Below, piece after piece: positions 34,348 to 42,943 of a stretch of 64,000 nucleotides of DNA. Below the pieces are notes generated by a model that searched no databases, was not told the DNA's origin, and was given only the letters and a program-made list of their open reading frames with translations. The stretch comes from CAZHCA01 sp964530825 (GTDB lineage Bacteria > Bacteroidota > Bacteroidia > Chitinophagales > Saprospiraceae): positions 35,413 to 99,412 of the forward strand of contig CAZHCA010000015.1 of the NCBI GenBank assembly GCA_964530825.1, read 5' to 3'. Position 1 is the first letter of the stretch. Each line of letters opens with the position of its first letter. The translations under genes were made by a program, and so were the position numbers.

Positions 34348-34761
34348 ATGGTAACGCTCAAGGCGCGTTTGATTCTATATGATCGGGGCCGGATCCTCCT
34401 GCTCAAGCAGACTAAGCCGAACGGCGGAAACTACACCCTGGTAGGCGGTACCATTGAAAACGAAGAGACGGCCAAAGACTCTCTTATTCGGGAGAGCTTC
34501 GAAGAAGCAGGCATCGTGCTCCACCCCAATGATCTTAAATTGGTGCATGTCCTGCACAAAGTAAAGAAAAAGCAAGTACGGATTGTCTTATACTTCAAAG
34601 CATACCGTTGGGAAGGTGAATTGAAAGCGCGGGAACGCCATAAGTTCAAGAAAGCCGAATGGTTTTACCTGGATAATCTACCTAAAAATATGACCGGTAC
34701 CGTACGGCATGTATTGCGTGCCTACCGCGATGGAGAGGCCTACTCCGAACTGAATATTTAA
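34348..34761 (+). CDS. Nudix hydrolase
   Basis: A 137-residue protein of typical Nudix size. The Nudix box G-x5-E-x7-REUxEExGU is complete at residues 34-56 (GTIENEE, then RESFEEAGI), so the Mg-binding glutamates are intact. Members hydrolyse nucleoside diphosphates linked to other groups; the substrate cannot be told from sequence. Monocistronic; converges with the next gene. Confidence 0.9.
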   Translation: MVTLKARLILYDRGRILLLKQTKPNGGNYTLVGGTIENEETAKDSLIRESFEEAGIVLHPNDLKLVHVLHKVKKKQVRIVLYFKAYRWEGELKARERHKFKKAEWFYLDNLPKNMTGTVRHVLRAYRDGEAYSELNI

Positions 34762-34820
34762 GAACTACCCGAAAATATTGATAGGAGGACTGTACTGCGC
34801 TAACTGCTTTAGAAAACAAA

Positions 34821-34845
34821 GGCGCACCAGCCGTGCCGGTACGCC
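34821..34845 (-). terminator. Terminator of the small secreted-protein gene
   Basis: GGCG-ACC-GC arms pair with GC-GGT-CGCC (34821-34845), with single-base mismatches between blocks. On the minus strand the hairpin is followed by TTTGTTTTC. Confidence 0.5.
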
Positions 34846-34878
34846 CGTAAATCGCTAATGGTATTGTATTGTTTGTAG

Positions 34879-35214
34879 TTAGACCTTTTCCTTGTTCTGC
34901 AAGGTCTCTTGGAGTGCAAGGGTTTTTTCACGTGCAATGAAGCACGCGGCCTGGCGAGCTTTTACAGCGTTTTGCTGGTCTAAATAGTTCAAGTAGGAAG
35001 AACAACTGCGCTTGGTTGTCTTTTCAGCCTGGTCGAAGTAACTCTGGGCTACGAATGTACCGGCTTTAGCCTCGCATTTTTCGGAAGACTTCCAGGTACA
35101 CGCACTTTTTTCCGCCTTATCGGCGACTTCGGCCTTGTGGCTGGAATACGGACACTGGCTATGCCCCACGGCAACACCCAGCATCAGGATCATTAGGGAT
35201 AAAAAACGCTTCAT
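34879..35214 (-). CDS. Small secreted cysteine-containing protein
   Basis: A 111-residue exported protein of unknown function. Signal peptide 1-19 ends at GHSQ. The mature part has five cysteines (in SQCPYSS, SACTW, EKCEA, RSCSS and QAACF) spread through a helical, lysine-rich sequence, suggesting a disulfide-bonded periplasmic protein. It is monocistronic, diverging from the next lipoprotein gene. Confidence 0.65.
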   Translation of the reverse strand: MKRFLSLMILMLGVAVGHSQCPYSSHKAEVADKAEKSACTWKSSEKCEAKAGTFVAQSYFDQAEKTTKRSCSSYLNYLDQQNAVKARQAACFIAREKTLALQETLQNKEKV

Positions 35215-35370
35215 AATAAAATCTTTTAATTGAGCATTGCTATCAATTTAGGGATTTATTATGCTTGGCACAACGATAGAACCCGACGACCGCTGTTTTT
35301 TTACGATTTTGCGATGGGAAAATTTGGAGCACAACTATTTTCAATTAACTAACCACCCAAACTTATCAAA

Positions 35371-35820
35371 ATGAAGCGCTTCTACCTGTTTGCATTCATC
35401 CTATCTATCGCGGTACTGACCGGATGCGGGGCTAATAAATTCAATGCTGGTGACCTGCCTGAGAAGCAACTGGTCTTCGGCCGGGGCGGCGGTTTTTCCG
35501 GAGCGTTTAAGGAATACACCCTGCTGGAGAACGGGCAGCTTTTCGTGCGAAACAATGTTGAGGGGAATCAGCAAGAGCTGCGCGCTCTAAGTCGCGGTGA
35601 TGCTCGTCGTGCTTTTAAGCGTTTCGAGAAGGCAGCCAATATTGACAGGAGCGCTTCCCGCAGTCTGCAGGAAATGCCGGGCAACCTCTACGAATTTATT
35701 GCTTATCGTAGTGTCGATGGACAATTCAGCATGACTTGGGAGCCCAGCACGGGGTCACTTAACCAGGATCTGGAAGACTTGCACGGAGAGCTTATGGAAA
35801 AGGTGCAAGACCGGAATTAA
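35371..35820 (+). CDS. Hypothetical lipoprotein
   Basis: A 149-residue predicted lipoprotein with lipobox LTGC (C19). The mature part begins with a beta segment (KQLVFGRGGGFSGAFKEYTLLENGQLF) and has a helical middle. The glycine-rich FGRGGGFSG pattern with EYTLLENGQL occurs in short Bacteroidota lipoproteins of unknown role. It ends 8 bp before the convergent lepB gene. Confidence 0.7.
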   Translation: MKRFYLFAFILSIAVLTGCGANKFNAGDLPEKQLVFGRGGGFSGAFKEYTLLENGQLFVRNNVEGNQQELRALSRGDARRAFKRFEKAANIDRSASRSLQEMPGNLYEFIAYRSVDGQFSMTWEPSTGSLNQDLEDLHGELMEKVQDRN

Positions 35821-35827
35821 TCGCCAG

Positions 35828-37438
35828 TTAGATGTTCCAGGCCGGCTTAAAGACGCGCCGCCAGTTAATGCCTTTAGCGATCTGCCCTTCCCGCGTAGAA
35901 AACCAAATGATCAAGGGTTTACCTACGACGTGATCTTCGGGTACGAAACCCCAGATACGGGAGTCTTCAGAGTTATGCCGGTTATCTCCCATCATCCAGT
36001 AGTAGTTCATCCGGAAGGTATAGCGGTCGGCAGGCGCCCCGTTTAGGTAGACTTGTTCCTGATCGACGCGCACCTCGTTGCCTTCGTAAACCTCAATTAC
36101 CCGCCGGTAAAGCGCCAGGTTTTTCGGAGTTAGCTCAATGGTGGTGCCGGCTTCGGGAATGTAGACCGGTCCGAAGTTGTCGATGGTCCAGTCGGTGAAG
36201 TATTGATCGCTGTGCGGGAATACGGTTACCTTATAGCGCTCTTTTTGCAGGGCGCCATATTCAAAGGGCTTAATAATAATGGCGGGATCCATACCCTGGA
36301 TCTTATCTTTTTGGTCATCGGTCAGGACCAGAATCATGTCGTTGCCTTCCTCCTGTAAAACATCGTCGGTTGAAATGCCCCATTCCACGAATTTTCTGGT
36401 ATTCAGAGGGCCGTTCGGACTGGTAACCTGGTAGAAAAACTGCATCTTACCCGGGTTAGCAGCGGGCTGGCCGTTGCGATAAACCTGTCGATCGCGAATT
36501 TCGAGCGTATCCCCTCCCACGCCGATACAGCGTTTAATATAGTGATCTTTTTTATCGACTGGCCGGGTAACCAGGCGTTCGCGACCGCTCCGGATGCGGT
36601 CGGCAAAAGGTTTCGGGATGGCGCCACGGCGGTAATCGTGTACGCTCCAGGTACGTGATGGAAAGATGTATACGCTGTCACCCTCCGGATAGTTGAACAC
36701 CACCGGGTCGTTGGGGTCGATTGACTCTATGGCCGGTAGGCGGCGGTAAGGCAGGGAGGGCTGCTCCAGGTACGACTCGCGGTCAAGGGGCGGTATGCGA
36801 TTGTGCAACAAGGGTACCATGGCAATGGTCTGAGGCGTTCGGATGCCGTAGTGCATCTTACTGACAAAAAGGAAATCACCTACCATCAGGGAATCTTCCA
36901 TTGAGGGGGTAGGGATGACGTAGGCCTCGATGAGAAACATGCGGATGAAAGCTGCCGCAAAAACGGCAAAGATAATGGCTTCGGCCCATTCCCGGACTAC
37001 TGATTTATGGTAGGGATTATTTTGCTGCAGCTTTTTGAGCTGGCGTGTATTGTTTTTCGCCTTTGCTTCCTCCAGTTTGGCTTTGTATTCCCGTTCCTGC
37101 TGAAGGGTGGGACCGCCGTAGGTTTCCTTCTTGCTGGTGCCGAGAAAGAGAAAATAGAAGGGCGTAGCGACAACGGCTGCGGCACTATCCCAGAAAGTAT
37201 ACTTACCAAAAGAGCGTACCATGTTAATGGCAAGGCCGGCCCAGATGAAAATATTGACAATGGGCAACAACAACCATACGGCCCACCAACCTTTCCGGCC
37301 GACCAGTTTGGCCCATACCACAAAGTTGAGGCCGGGAACTAGGCCCTTCCAACCCGCTTCGCCAGCTTTCTGGAAAATAAAATACAAGCCAACGCTTGTC
37401 AATAGGTAAAAAGCCAGCAGAAAATATAAGACGCTCAT
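35828..37438 (-). CDS. lepB: Signal peptidase I
   Basis: Cleaves signal peptides from exported proteins at the outer face of the inner membrane. From the ATG at 37438 it has 536 residues; an earlier in-frame ATG at 37588 would add 50 residues with no family match. Three N-terminal helices (DUF5684-like, about 1-95) precede a basic coiled-coil linker and the S26 protease helix. The catalytic pair is S179 (PTPSMEDSL) and K302 (DHYIKRCIGVGGD). The 120-residue gap between them and the long insert after K302 are characteristic of the enlarged Bacteroidota enzyme. MGDNRHNSEDSR is the last conserved box. It follows the DUF1573 and DUF2452 genes. Confidence 0.95.
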   Translation of the reverse strand: MSVLYFLLAFYLLTSVGLYFIFQKAGEAGWKGLVPGLNFVVWAKLVGRKGWWAVWLLLPIVNIFIWAGLAINMVRSFGKYTFWDSAAAVVATPFYFLFLGTSKKETYGGPTLQQEREYKAKLEEAKAKNNTRQLKKLQQNNPYHKSVVREWAEAIIFAVFAAAFIRMFLIEAYVIPTPSMEDSLMVGDFLFVSKMHYGIRTPQTIAMVPLLHNRIPPLDRESYLEQPSLPYRRLPAIESIDPNDPVVFNYPEGDSVYIFPSRTWSVHDYRRGAIPKPFADRIRSGRERLVTRPVDKKDHYIKRCIGVGGDTLEIRDRQVYRNGQPAANPGKMQFFYQVTSPNGPLNTRKFVEWGISTDDVLQEEGNDMILVLTDDQKDKIQGMDPAIIIKPFEYGALQKERYKVTVFPHSDQYFTDWTIDNFGPVYIPEAGTTIELTPKNLALYRRVIEVYEGNEVRVDQEQVYLNGAPADRYTFRMNYYWMMGDNRHNSEDSRIWGFVPEDHVVGKPLIIWFSTREGQIAKGINWRRVFKPAWNI

Positions 37439-37544
37439 GGTTCTCAATTTAAAACATCTGTAAAGATAACTCAATTGTGGGGAAGATCTTGTGGTATACC
37501 CGCAAACTATAGATGGGAGGCCGGATTTTATCGACCTTGGGTTT

Positions 37545-37913
37545 TTATTCTTTATAAACGAAAGCTGTGAGGGTAAGCTTATCGGCACGGCGGATACCGC
37601 GAAAGAAAACTTTTATACTTTTTCGAATTTCACCGTTGTCTTTTGCATCGTAGTGAATGCGGATATATCCGATTGAATCAGGGGGGACAGCCTCCTGGGA
37701 CCATTGCGGTATAGTACAGCCACAGGCAGGGCGTACATTATCAACATATAGATCCTCGCCAGTGCGATTGACGAACTTGAAATCGTAATCGATCGGCTGA
37801 CCATGAAGGATCTCTCCCAAGTCGTGTTTTTTGCCATCGACCCATTCTACCGGACGTTCAAGCAAGACGAACGGAAGCAGTAGCAGGCAGAACCACCAGT
37901 TAATCAGCTGCAT
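37545..37913 (-). CDS. DUF1573 domain protein
   Basis: A 122-residue exported protein. An N-terminal hydrophobic segment (INWWFCLLLLPFVLL) acts as signal or anchor. The DUF1573 beta-sandwich follows, with its hallmark ACGCTIPQW and the PPDSIGYIRIHYDAKDNGEIRKSI segment. DUF1573 (ASH-like) proteins are periplasmic and of unknown function, frequent in Bacteroidota. Its ATG overlaps the end of the DUF2452 gene by 14 bp, indicating translational coupling. Confidence 0.87.
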   Translation of the reverse strand: MQLINWWFCLLLLPFVLLERPVEWVDGKKHDLGEILHGQPIDYDFKFVNRTGEDLYVDNVRPACGCTIPQWSQEAVPPDSIGYIRIHYDAKDNGEIRKSIKVFFRGIRRADKLTLTAFVYKE

Positions 37914-38379
37914 CTTCGGATGTGTCTTCCAGGTTTTCTTCTACAATTTCCCAAGTGTGATCAGCCAATAGGCGGGCCGTAGCTACAAAGCGGTAAGGTG
38001 GTTGGGCACCCCATTCATTGGGCCCTACCATAGAAAGTACAAATTGCTGATTGGCACGCTGATAAAGGTGGTAGGTAAAGCCAACTAACGGCTCGAAATT
38101 CATTTCGGCCAGATAGATATTTTCCGAAATTTGTACCCGCCGCTGGATTGCCTTGGCTTGTTCGGCCAGCAGAGCGATTTGCTCTTTAATCTGATCGATC
38201 TGCATATCCGTCTGCTCGTACATCGATTGTACGGCACGACCTTTCACCTTGCCTCTGTCAACCGGCTTGATAACCGCCCCGCCAACCGTATGTGCGTAGG
38301 GTAGGAGGTGAGGATCTTCGGCGATCTTGTCCTCGTCGATCGGGTTGACGAAATCTTTCTTTTTGTCTTCTTCTGCCAT
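37900..38379 (-). CDS. DUF2452 domain protein
   Basis: A 159-residue cytoplasmic protein matching DUF2452: FVNPIDEDKIAEDPHLLPYAHTVGG at the N-terminus, a helical hairpin (about 55-85) and the C-terminal AEMNFEPLVGFTYHLY and FVLSMVGPNEWG blocks. Function unknown. It is the first gene of a minus-strand run with DUF1573 and lepB. Confidence 0.85.
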   Translation of the reverse strand: MAEEDKKKDFVNPIDEDKIAEDPHLLPYAHTVGGAVIKPVDRGKVKGRAVQSMYEQTDMQIDQIKEQIALLAEQAKAIQRRVQISENIYLAEMNFEPLVGFTYHLYQRANQQFVLSMVGPNEWGAQPPYRFVATARLLADHTWEIVEENLEDTSEDAAD

Positions 38380-38469
38380 AGCGAGCCGTAGGAAAATTTA
38401 GCACGTCAATATCTAAAAGGGGAACTAGAGAATGGTAGGATTGTTCAACCGGTACATTTAGCAAGTAAA

Positions 38470-38497
38470 AAAGGCGCAGCTATCTAGCCACGCCTTT
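38470..38497 (-). terminator. Intrinsic terminator of the coiled-coil membrane protein gene
   Basis: On the minus strand AAAGGCG pairs with CGCCTTT around an inner GCTA/TAGC stem with a GA loop, followed by TTTT. It separates the coiled-coil gene from the DUF2452-DUF1573-lepB run. Confidence 0.8.
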
Positions 38498-38525
38498 TCT
38501 GTAATGGATAGAGCAGACCGTCAAT

Positions 38526-39548
38526 TTACTTCAGGCTAAAGTTTCCGCTACCGGCTAAGTATCCCTTGTTGTAGATTTCTACAATGTATTCGCCTTCCTG
38601 GAAGGGTTGGTCACTGCTCCAACTGGTGCAGGCTTTCAACGCCTCCTGGTTGTAGTCAAATTCTTTCGACTTCGTGTAGCGCACCTGTTCGTTTGTGGTA
38701 TTGTTAGTAAAAACACCAGAGCCCATGCCATCGACCGCCATGGTTTCACCCAGCGGATTGATGATGCGAATCAAAAATTCTTCCGGACCGGCTTCTGCTA
38801 CCTGGTTAGCAGTGGTGTTGAAACAAATTTCTAACTCGGCAATCTTATCGGCTTTTCTGTTCTCCTTCAGTTTGCCGTTGTTCTTCTCTTTGTACGTAGT
38901 TATTTCGACTTGGCTGACTTTGACAACCGAGGCAACATCGACCTTTTTGGCCAGGCGGGCACGCGTTTCTTCCAGTTCGGTTTTTTCGCTTACAAGACGT
39001 GCTTTTTCTTCGGCACTCATTACGCGCACGGCCGTAAGTGTGGAGTCCAGGTTCTCCTTGGCGGCGGCCAGCTCTTGGTTTTCGGCGGCCAGCATTTCGT
39101 TTTCTTGACGCAGTTGATTGATTTCCGCTACGTACCCCTCGACCTGCTGGTTGAGTTTGCGGATTTCTGCACGTGCGCGATCCAGTTGGGACTTGTTGGC
39201 CAGTAGACCTTCGATGCGGTCTTTCGAAGCCTTCAATTCCGCCTTTTGTTGCTCGATCAGAGCATTGAGCTCTTCGTTACTGCCGCGCATTTCTTCCAGT
39301 TCGGAAAGGGCTTCGTAGTATTCTTTCTCCAGTTCTGCGCGGAGTTGATCCGATTCATCAAGCTGCGTAGTCAATTCCGTTTTGGCTTTCGCCTGTTGCC
39401 GATTGTTGATCAAGAGGAAAATGTTGATGCCGAGTAGGATTACGATTACGGCTGCGGCAATGGCAAGCAGGCGTTGTTTGGAATTGTTGTTTTCCGGCTG
39501 TGGATTAGCGCCCGGAGTCGGAGCGCCGGGTGCACCAGAATTTGTCAT
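38526..39548 (-). CDS. Membrane-anchored coiled-coil protein
   Basis: A 340-residue protein with a Pro/Gly-rich cytoplasmic start, one membrane helix (about 27-48: LLAIAAAVIVILLGINIFLL), and a long coiled coil (about 55-215, heptads such as ELEKEYYEALSELEEMRGS). A beta-rich C-terminal domain follows (about 225-340, KIAELEICFNTTANQVAEAG and ending AGSGNFSLK). This architecture is widespread in Bacteroidota and is often named only as hypothetical. It may span the periplasm and act in envelope organisation; that is inference. Confidence 0.78.
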   Translation of the reverse strand: MTNSGAPGAPTPGANPQPENNNSKQRLLAIAAAVIVILLGINIFLLINNRQQAKAKTELTTQLDESDQLRAELEKEYYEALSELEEMRGSNEELNALIEQQKAELKASKDRIEGLLANKSQLDRARAEIRKLNQQVEGYVAEINQLRQENEMLAAENQELAAAKENLDSTLTAVRVMSAEEKARLVSEKTELEETRARLAKKVDVASVVKVSQVEITTYKEKNNGKLKENRKADKIAELEICFNTTANQVAEAGPEEFLIRIINPLGETMAVDGMGSGVFTNNTTNEQVRYTKSKEFDYNQEALKACTSWSSDQPFQEGEYIVEIYNKGYLAGSGNFSLK

Positions 39549-39707
39549 AACAAATCAGTTTTGTTTAATAATTTGACCTTCCTAGCGACGTAAATTCGTC
39601 GCAAAGGGAACGCCTTTGTTCTAAAGAAAATTGTTTTTTATTTGACAAAGATGCCTAAACGCCCAATAATCAATTATTTCGGCTGAAGCTTACCATAAAA
39701 TAAAAAT

Positions 39708-40466
39708 ATGATAGACCGTATCGACATCGCCCGGGTCTTATTTCTGGATATAGAAACTGCTACCGAGCATCCGAACTACGACAACCTATCCGAGGAACTA
39801 CAAGCCCTATGGCGTATCAAGTGCAGACAAATAACGCGCTTGCCTGATGAAGAGCTGGACGAGGTACTGGTCGCCGACCTCTATCCCGAAAAAGCCGGCA
39901 TCTTTGCCGAGTTCGCGCAGGTCATCTGTGTTTCGGTAGGCGTATTGCACCGCGACCGAAGCGACAATCGCCTGCGCGTGCGCCTAAAGTCGCTGGCCGA
40001 TCCCTCTGAAAAAAAACTCCTAGAGGCTTTTAGCGAATTGTTGCAACAATATTACCCCGACCCTAATCAATTCTTTCTCTGCGGACACAATATTAAAGAG
40101 TTCGATATTCCCTTCCTGTGCCGGCGTATGGTAGTGCATCAGTTACCCTTTCCCCAGCTTCTGGATATTGCAGGGAAAAAACCTTGGGAGACCAAGCATT
40201 TACTCGACACGATGGACTACTGGAAATTTGGCGACCGGAAAAACTTTACCTCTTTGCGATTACTCGCCGCGCTGCTGAATTTCCCATCCCCGAAAGCGGA
40301 GCTCGATGGCAGTAAAGTGGGGGAAGCTTACTGGTCGGGCGACCAAATGGAGAAAATCACCCGGTATTGTGAGCTAGATGTATTGGCCACCATCCAGTTA
40401 TTCTTGCGCTACCAACGCAGGCCCATTCTCGAAGAGGACCAAGTGACCCACGTGGATGCCGAGTGA
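39708..40466 (+). CDS. DEDDy 3'-5' exonuclease (PolB-exonuclease-like)
   Basis: A 252-residue nuclease related to the proofreading domain of family B polymerases, but free-standing. Exo I is LDIET (D14, E16), Exo II GHNIKEFDIPFL and Exo III YCELDV, whose Y-x3-D pattern marks the DEDDy type. The extra helical segment (EELQALWRIKC) after Exo I fits the predicted PolB-like exonuclease family. Likely acts on DNA or RNA 3' ends in repair. Monocistronic. Confidence 0.9.
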   Translation: MIDRIDIARVLFLDIETATEHPNYDNLSEELQALWRIKCRQITRLPDEELDEVLVADLYPEKAGIFAEFAQVICVSVGVLHRDRSDNRLRVRLKSLADPSEKKLLEAFSELLQQYYPDPNQFFLCGHNIKEFDIPFLCRRMVVHQLPFPQLLDIAGKKPWETKHLLDTMDYWKFGDRKNFTSLRLLAALLNFPSPKAELDGSKVGEAYWSGDQMEKITRYCELDVLATIQLFLRYQRRPILEEDQVTHVDAE

Positions 40467-40485
40467 AGGTGAAAATGGAGACTAG

Positions 40486-40515
40486 CACCTGACAGGTGGC
40501 CCCCAGCCGTTTTTT
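40486..40515 (+). terminator. Weak terminator of the exonuclease gene
   Basis: CACCT (40486-40490) and AGGTG (40494-40498) form a short 5-bp stem. The T run (TTTTTTATT) begins only 11 nt later, so this is weak. Confidence 0.35.
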
Positions 40516-40516
40516 A

Positions 40517-41998
40517 TTACCATCCCACTGTCTGCTCTGCTGTTGTCACCGGTTCTGTCTCCTCCAGTAACCAGAACCGGTTAATTACCGGATCTGTTTT
40601 CTTCACCTTTTCCTGGAGGTTTTGCAATTTCTCCTGTAGCTGTTTACGCGGTATCGTATCGGACTGGTTGCGAATAAGGGCTAGCTTTTTGGCCAGGCGG
40701 ATAAAGTTATTGTACCCTTTTTTCTCGTCCGTAGTCATCTTTTGGTTACGCATAACATAAATCCTCAAGGCATCCAGCTGAGAGAGCAACAACTCCGTGT
40801 TGCCCAATTCGTAATGGATGCGGATCTGGAGGAAAGCTGCACTGAGGTGGTATTTAAAATCGGTGAAAGTTACATAACGCAATATATCAAGGGCTTCCTG
40901 GTACATTTTTTTGTGATAATACAGATTCGCCAGATTATAGCGGTAGGCATTTTCTTGTTTATCGGGCAGTAGTTTTTCCCGGTATTCATTGATAAAGTCC
41001 TCGGTCCAGGTAAACTCCCCGAGATTGCAACCCAGCGTAGTTATATTTTTATAATCCCATTCGCCGATCAGGCCGTTTACCAGCAATATTTTGGTTTCTA
41101 GGGCTTGCTGATACAGGTCGAAGAGTTCTTTTGAGTACTCCTTGCGTCCTTTGTTGATCTGCCAAATACAAAAATTATAGGAAAAGTTGTAAAGGTCGGT
41201 AGCCTCCCTGGGCGAAAGCTTAGAAAATTCTTCATTGAGTAGCCGCTTCATTTCTCGGTAATGCTGCGTCTGGTCATCTTCTCGCAAGCTCATCAGGATG
41301 GTCTGGTACATTTGGATGCCGATGTCGTCGGCAAATTCTGCCCGGTGGGCATCCAGGTAAGTCAGTAATTCGTCCAGAAAGGAAAAATTATAGTTCGAAT
41401 TGAGTAAAAGCATGTTGGCTGTAAGATGACAGCTGTTCTGCAGTTTTTCCAAAATGTAAAACCGGTCCAGGTGCTCTAGCATCTGCTGGAAATTGGTCGA
41501 TTCGGAGCGGTCTTTGTACCGGCCACTGTAATAACCCAGCAACGACTGCAACCGGTAGTGGGTAAGGTGGTATTCGCTATCGCGATAGCCGAGCTTTTGT
41601 AGCTGCTTTTCCAGTTTTTTGGCGCGACTGTCCAACAAGTCAAATTGGTTCAATCGAAAGGCTTCTTCGAGGGTGAACCGTTGTTCGATCAACGGTGACT
41701 TCTCCAGGTTTTGGTGGGCCAGAAACTTTTGGTACAATTTTTTCAGATAAGATAACAGGTTGTAAATCTGCTGGTCCTGATATTCCTCGCCGGGAAACAA
41801 AGCCTCGAAGATGCGTTCCCGGCTCAGCTGATCTGCTTGCCCGGACAGGTGCTCAATGATGTAATCGAGCAACTCGGTTGTCTTTTGATGTTGATTGAAG
41901 TAGGGAGAATGCACAAATGCCTGAAATCGTTCGCGGTCGGCCAACGAAAGGGATTCCAGATAATGGATCAGTTTGATGGAGTGGTTTTTTTTCTTCAT
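40517..41998 (-). CDS. Helical-repeat protein of unknown function
   Basis: A 493-residue protein made almost entirely of helices. Residues ~5-35 (KLIHYLESLSLADRERFQAF, then VHSPYFNQ) form a conserved start; several TPR-like pairs follow (e.g. AYRYNLANLYYHKKMYQEAL). No enzymatic motif and no membrane segment or signal peptide. Proteins with the same N-terminal LxxLsxxExxxFxxFlxSPYFN pattern form multi-copy families in Saprospiria-like genomes. Role unknown; perhaps protein-protein scaffolding. The 945-bp gap upstream may hold its promoter. Confidence 0.75.
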   Translation of the reverse strand: MKKKNHSIKLIHYLESLSLADRERFQAFVHSPYFNQHQKTTELLDYIIEHLSGQADQLSRERIFEALFPGEEYQDQQIYNLLSYLKKLYQKFLAHQNLEKSPLIEQRFTLEEAFRLNQFDLLDSRAKKLEKQLQKLGYRDSEYHLTHYRLQSLLGYYSGRYKDRSESTNFQQMLEHLDRFYILEKLQNSCHLTANMLLLNSNYNFSFLDELLTYLDAHRAEFADDIGIQMYQTILMSLREDDQTQHYREMKRLLNEEFSKLSPREATDLYNFSYNFCIWQINKGRKEYSKELFDLYQQALETKILLVNGLIGEWDYKNITTLGCNLGEFTWTEDFINEYREKLLPDKQENAYRYNLANLYYHKKMYQEALDILRYVTFTDFKYHLSAAFLQIRIHYELGNTELLLSQLDALRIYVMRNQKMTTDEKKGYNNFIRLAKKLALIRNQSDTIPRKQLQEKLQNLQEKVKKTDPVINRFWLLEETEPVTTAEQTVGW

Positions 41999-42255
41999 CG
42001 ATTCCAGTTGGGCTTAATTTTTTTGCTGTAAAATATTGTACGCTAAGACCTTAACAATCCTAATTTACGTAAAGTCTTCCAGTTTGTTTGAAAAATGTAC
42101 TTCGAATGCCTAGGCGAAATGGCCACTTTTGTTACGAAGCGCAAAAAAAAGTTACCGCATTCCCATATTTTGCGGCTCACTAATAGCAAATTATAATTCC
42201 AACTCGGCTCTGCCAACGAGTTATAATCCCATTCAGACGCAGAAAACTACATGCT

Positions 42256-42263
42256 TAGTTTTG
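42256..42263 (+). promoter_or_regulatory. -7 box of candidate small RNA 1
   Basis: TAGTTTTG matches TAnnTTTG. The predicted start is near 42269, about 90 nt before the terminator at 42319-42358. No -33 TTTG is visible at the usual distance. Confidence 0.4.
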
Positions 42264-42268
42264 TAAGC

Positions 42269-42358
42269 AAAAAAATTACATGATTACGCTGAGCATTATA
42301 ATCTCATGAGTACATTCAAGAAGAGTATTGTGCATTCGCACTTTACTCTTTTTTTATT
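42269..42358 (+). ncRNA. Candidate small RNA 1
   Basis: A ~90-nt segment bounded by a consensus -7 box and an intrinsic terminator, with no gene on either strand except a 9-codon ATG frame (42279-42308). It may be a small regulatory RNA. Boundaries are predicted. Confidence 0.4.
42319..42358 (+). terminator. Orphan intrinsic terminator 1
   Basis: AAGAGTA and TACTCTT form the outer stem, GTGC and GCAC the inner stem around an ATTC loop, and the hairpin is followed by TTTTTATTAT. No T run on the minus strand. Confidence 0.85.
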
Positions 42359-42696
42359 ATCTCGGCATTTTTTTCCTCCTCTTCAAATTGCACTCCATAC
42401 CCCCTATAGATTAGCGGTCAGATCTGCTCGCACAATGACTGCTGATTTCTAAAGTCGCCACCCACCCTTGGATTTGACCCCGTATTTTCCCCTTTCCACC
42501 TTCTGTTTCGGGCTATTTTCCGCATACGTGCAAAAAAATTCTGCAAAAAAGGCCGATAAATCGCAGAGCAGAAAAGGTAAGGGGACGCCATCTGATTCAG
42601 AAATTCAGGCTTGTAAAAATATAAATCGCTGATAATCATTACTTTTTAAGAATATAGGTCGAGATAAAAAATCCAGTAACAGGGTTAAATGTACTA

Positions 42697-42704
42697 TAAA
42701 TTTG
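42697..42704 (+). promoter_or_regulatory. -7 box of candidate small RNA 2 or rpe leader
   Basis: TAAATTTG matches TAnnTTTG; start near 42710, about 185 nt before the terminator at 42894. Confidence 0.4.
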
Positions 42705-42709
42705 GTTGG

Positions 42710-42894
42710 AGGATGGCGACTTTTGTATTGTAAGCGGGCAAGTAAGACCAATAACTTTCCGGCGAGCAACAAAGAAGAACAAATTATAATCCTATAAAGA
42801 ATTTTTTTGGATGTCAAACGAGACGTCCTTTGGTATGTAGATAGCCTCTCAAAGCTCTTTTGAAAGCCGGTTAGGTTTCCTGACCGGTTTTTTT
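42710..42894 (+). ncRNA. Candidate small RNA 2 or attenuated rpe leader
   Basis: A structured ~185-nt segment: GGATGTC/GACGTCC hairpin (42809-42828), a TCAAAG/CTTTTGA hairpin (about 42849-42863), then the terminator CCGGTTAGG/CCTGACCGG plus T7. It ends about 50 bp before the rpe ATG. It could be a separate small RNA or a leader that attenuates rpe. No known RNA family is recognised. Confidence 0.4.
42867..42894 (+). terminator. Intrinsic terminator ahead of rpe
   Basis: CCGGTTAGG (42867-42875) and CCTGACCGG (42879-42887) pair over 9 bp with one G-U and a TTT loop, followed by seven T. Confidence 0.85.
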
Positions 42895-42943
42895 ATTTAC
42901 CTTTAGACCTGAATATAGTCCAACATTTCCCACCGAAAAGGCC

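Larger units (their letters stand above)
41999..42943. other. Long non-coding region with two orphan terminators
   Basis: This 945-bp AT-rich gap has no convincing protein gene. It contains two consensus -7 boxes (42256, 42697), two plus-strand intrinsic terminators (42319, 42867) and four copies of TTATAAT within ATTATAAT-like contexts (42190, 42221, 42295, 42783). At least two small transcripts are suggested (listed as ncRNA). Confidence 0.5.

Noticed and set aside
42418..42639. Minus-strand frame in the long gap (73 codons)
   Set aside because: Poor composition, no promoter or neighbouring operon; the region is better explained as non-coding.
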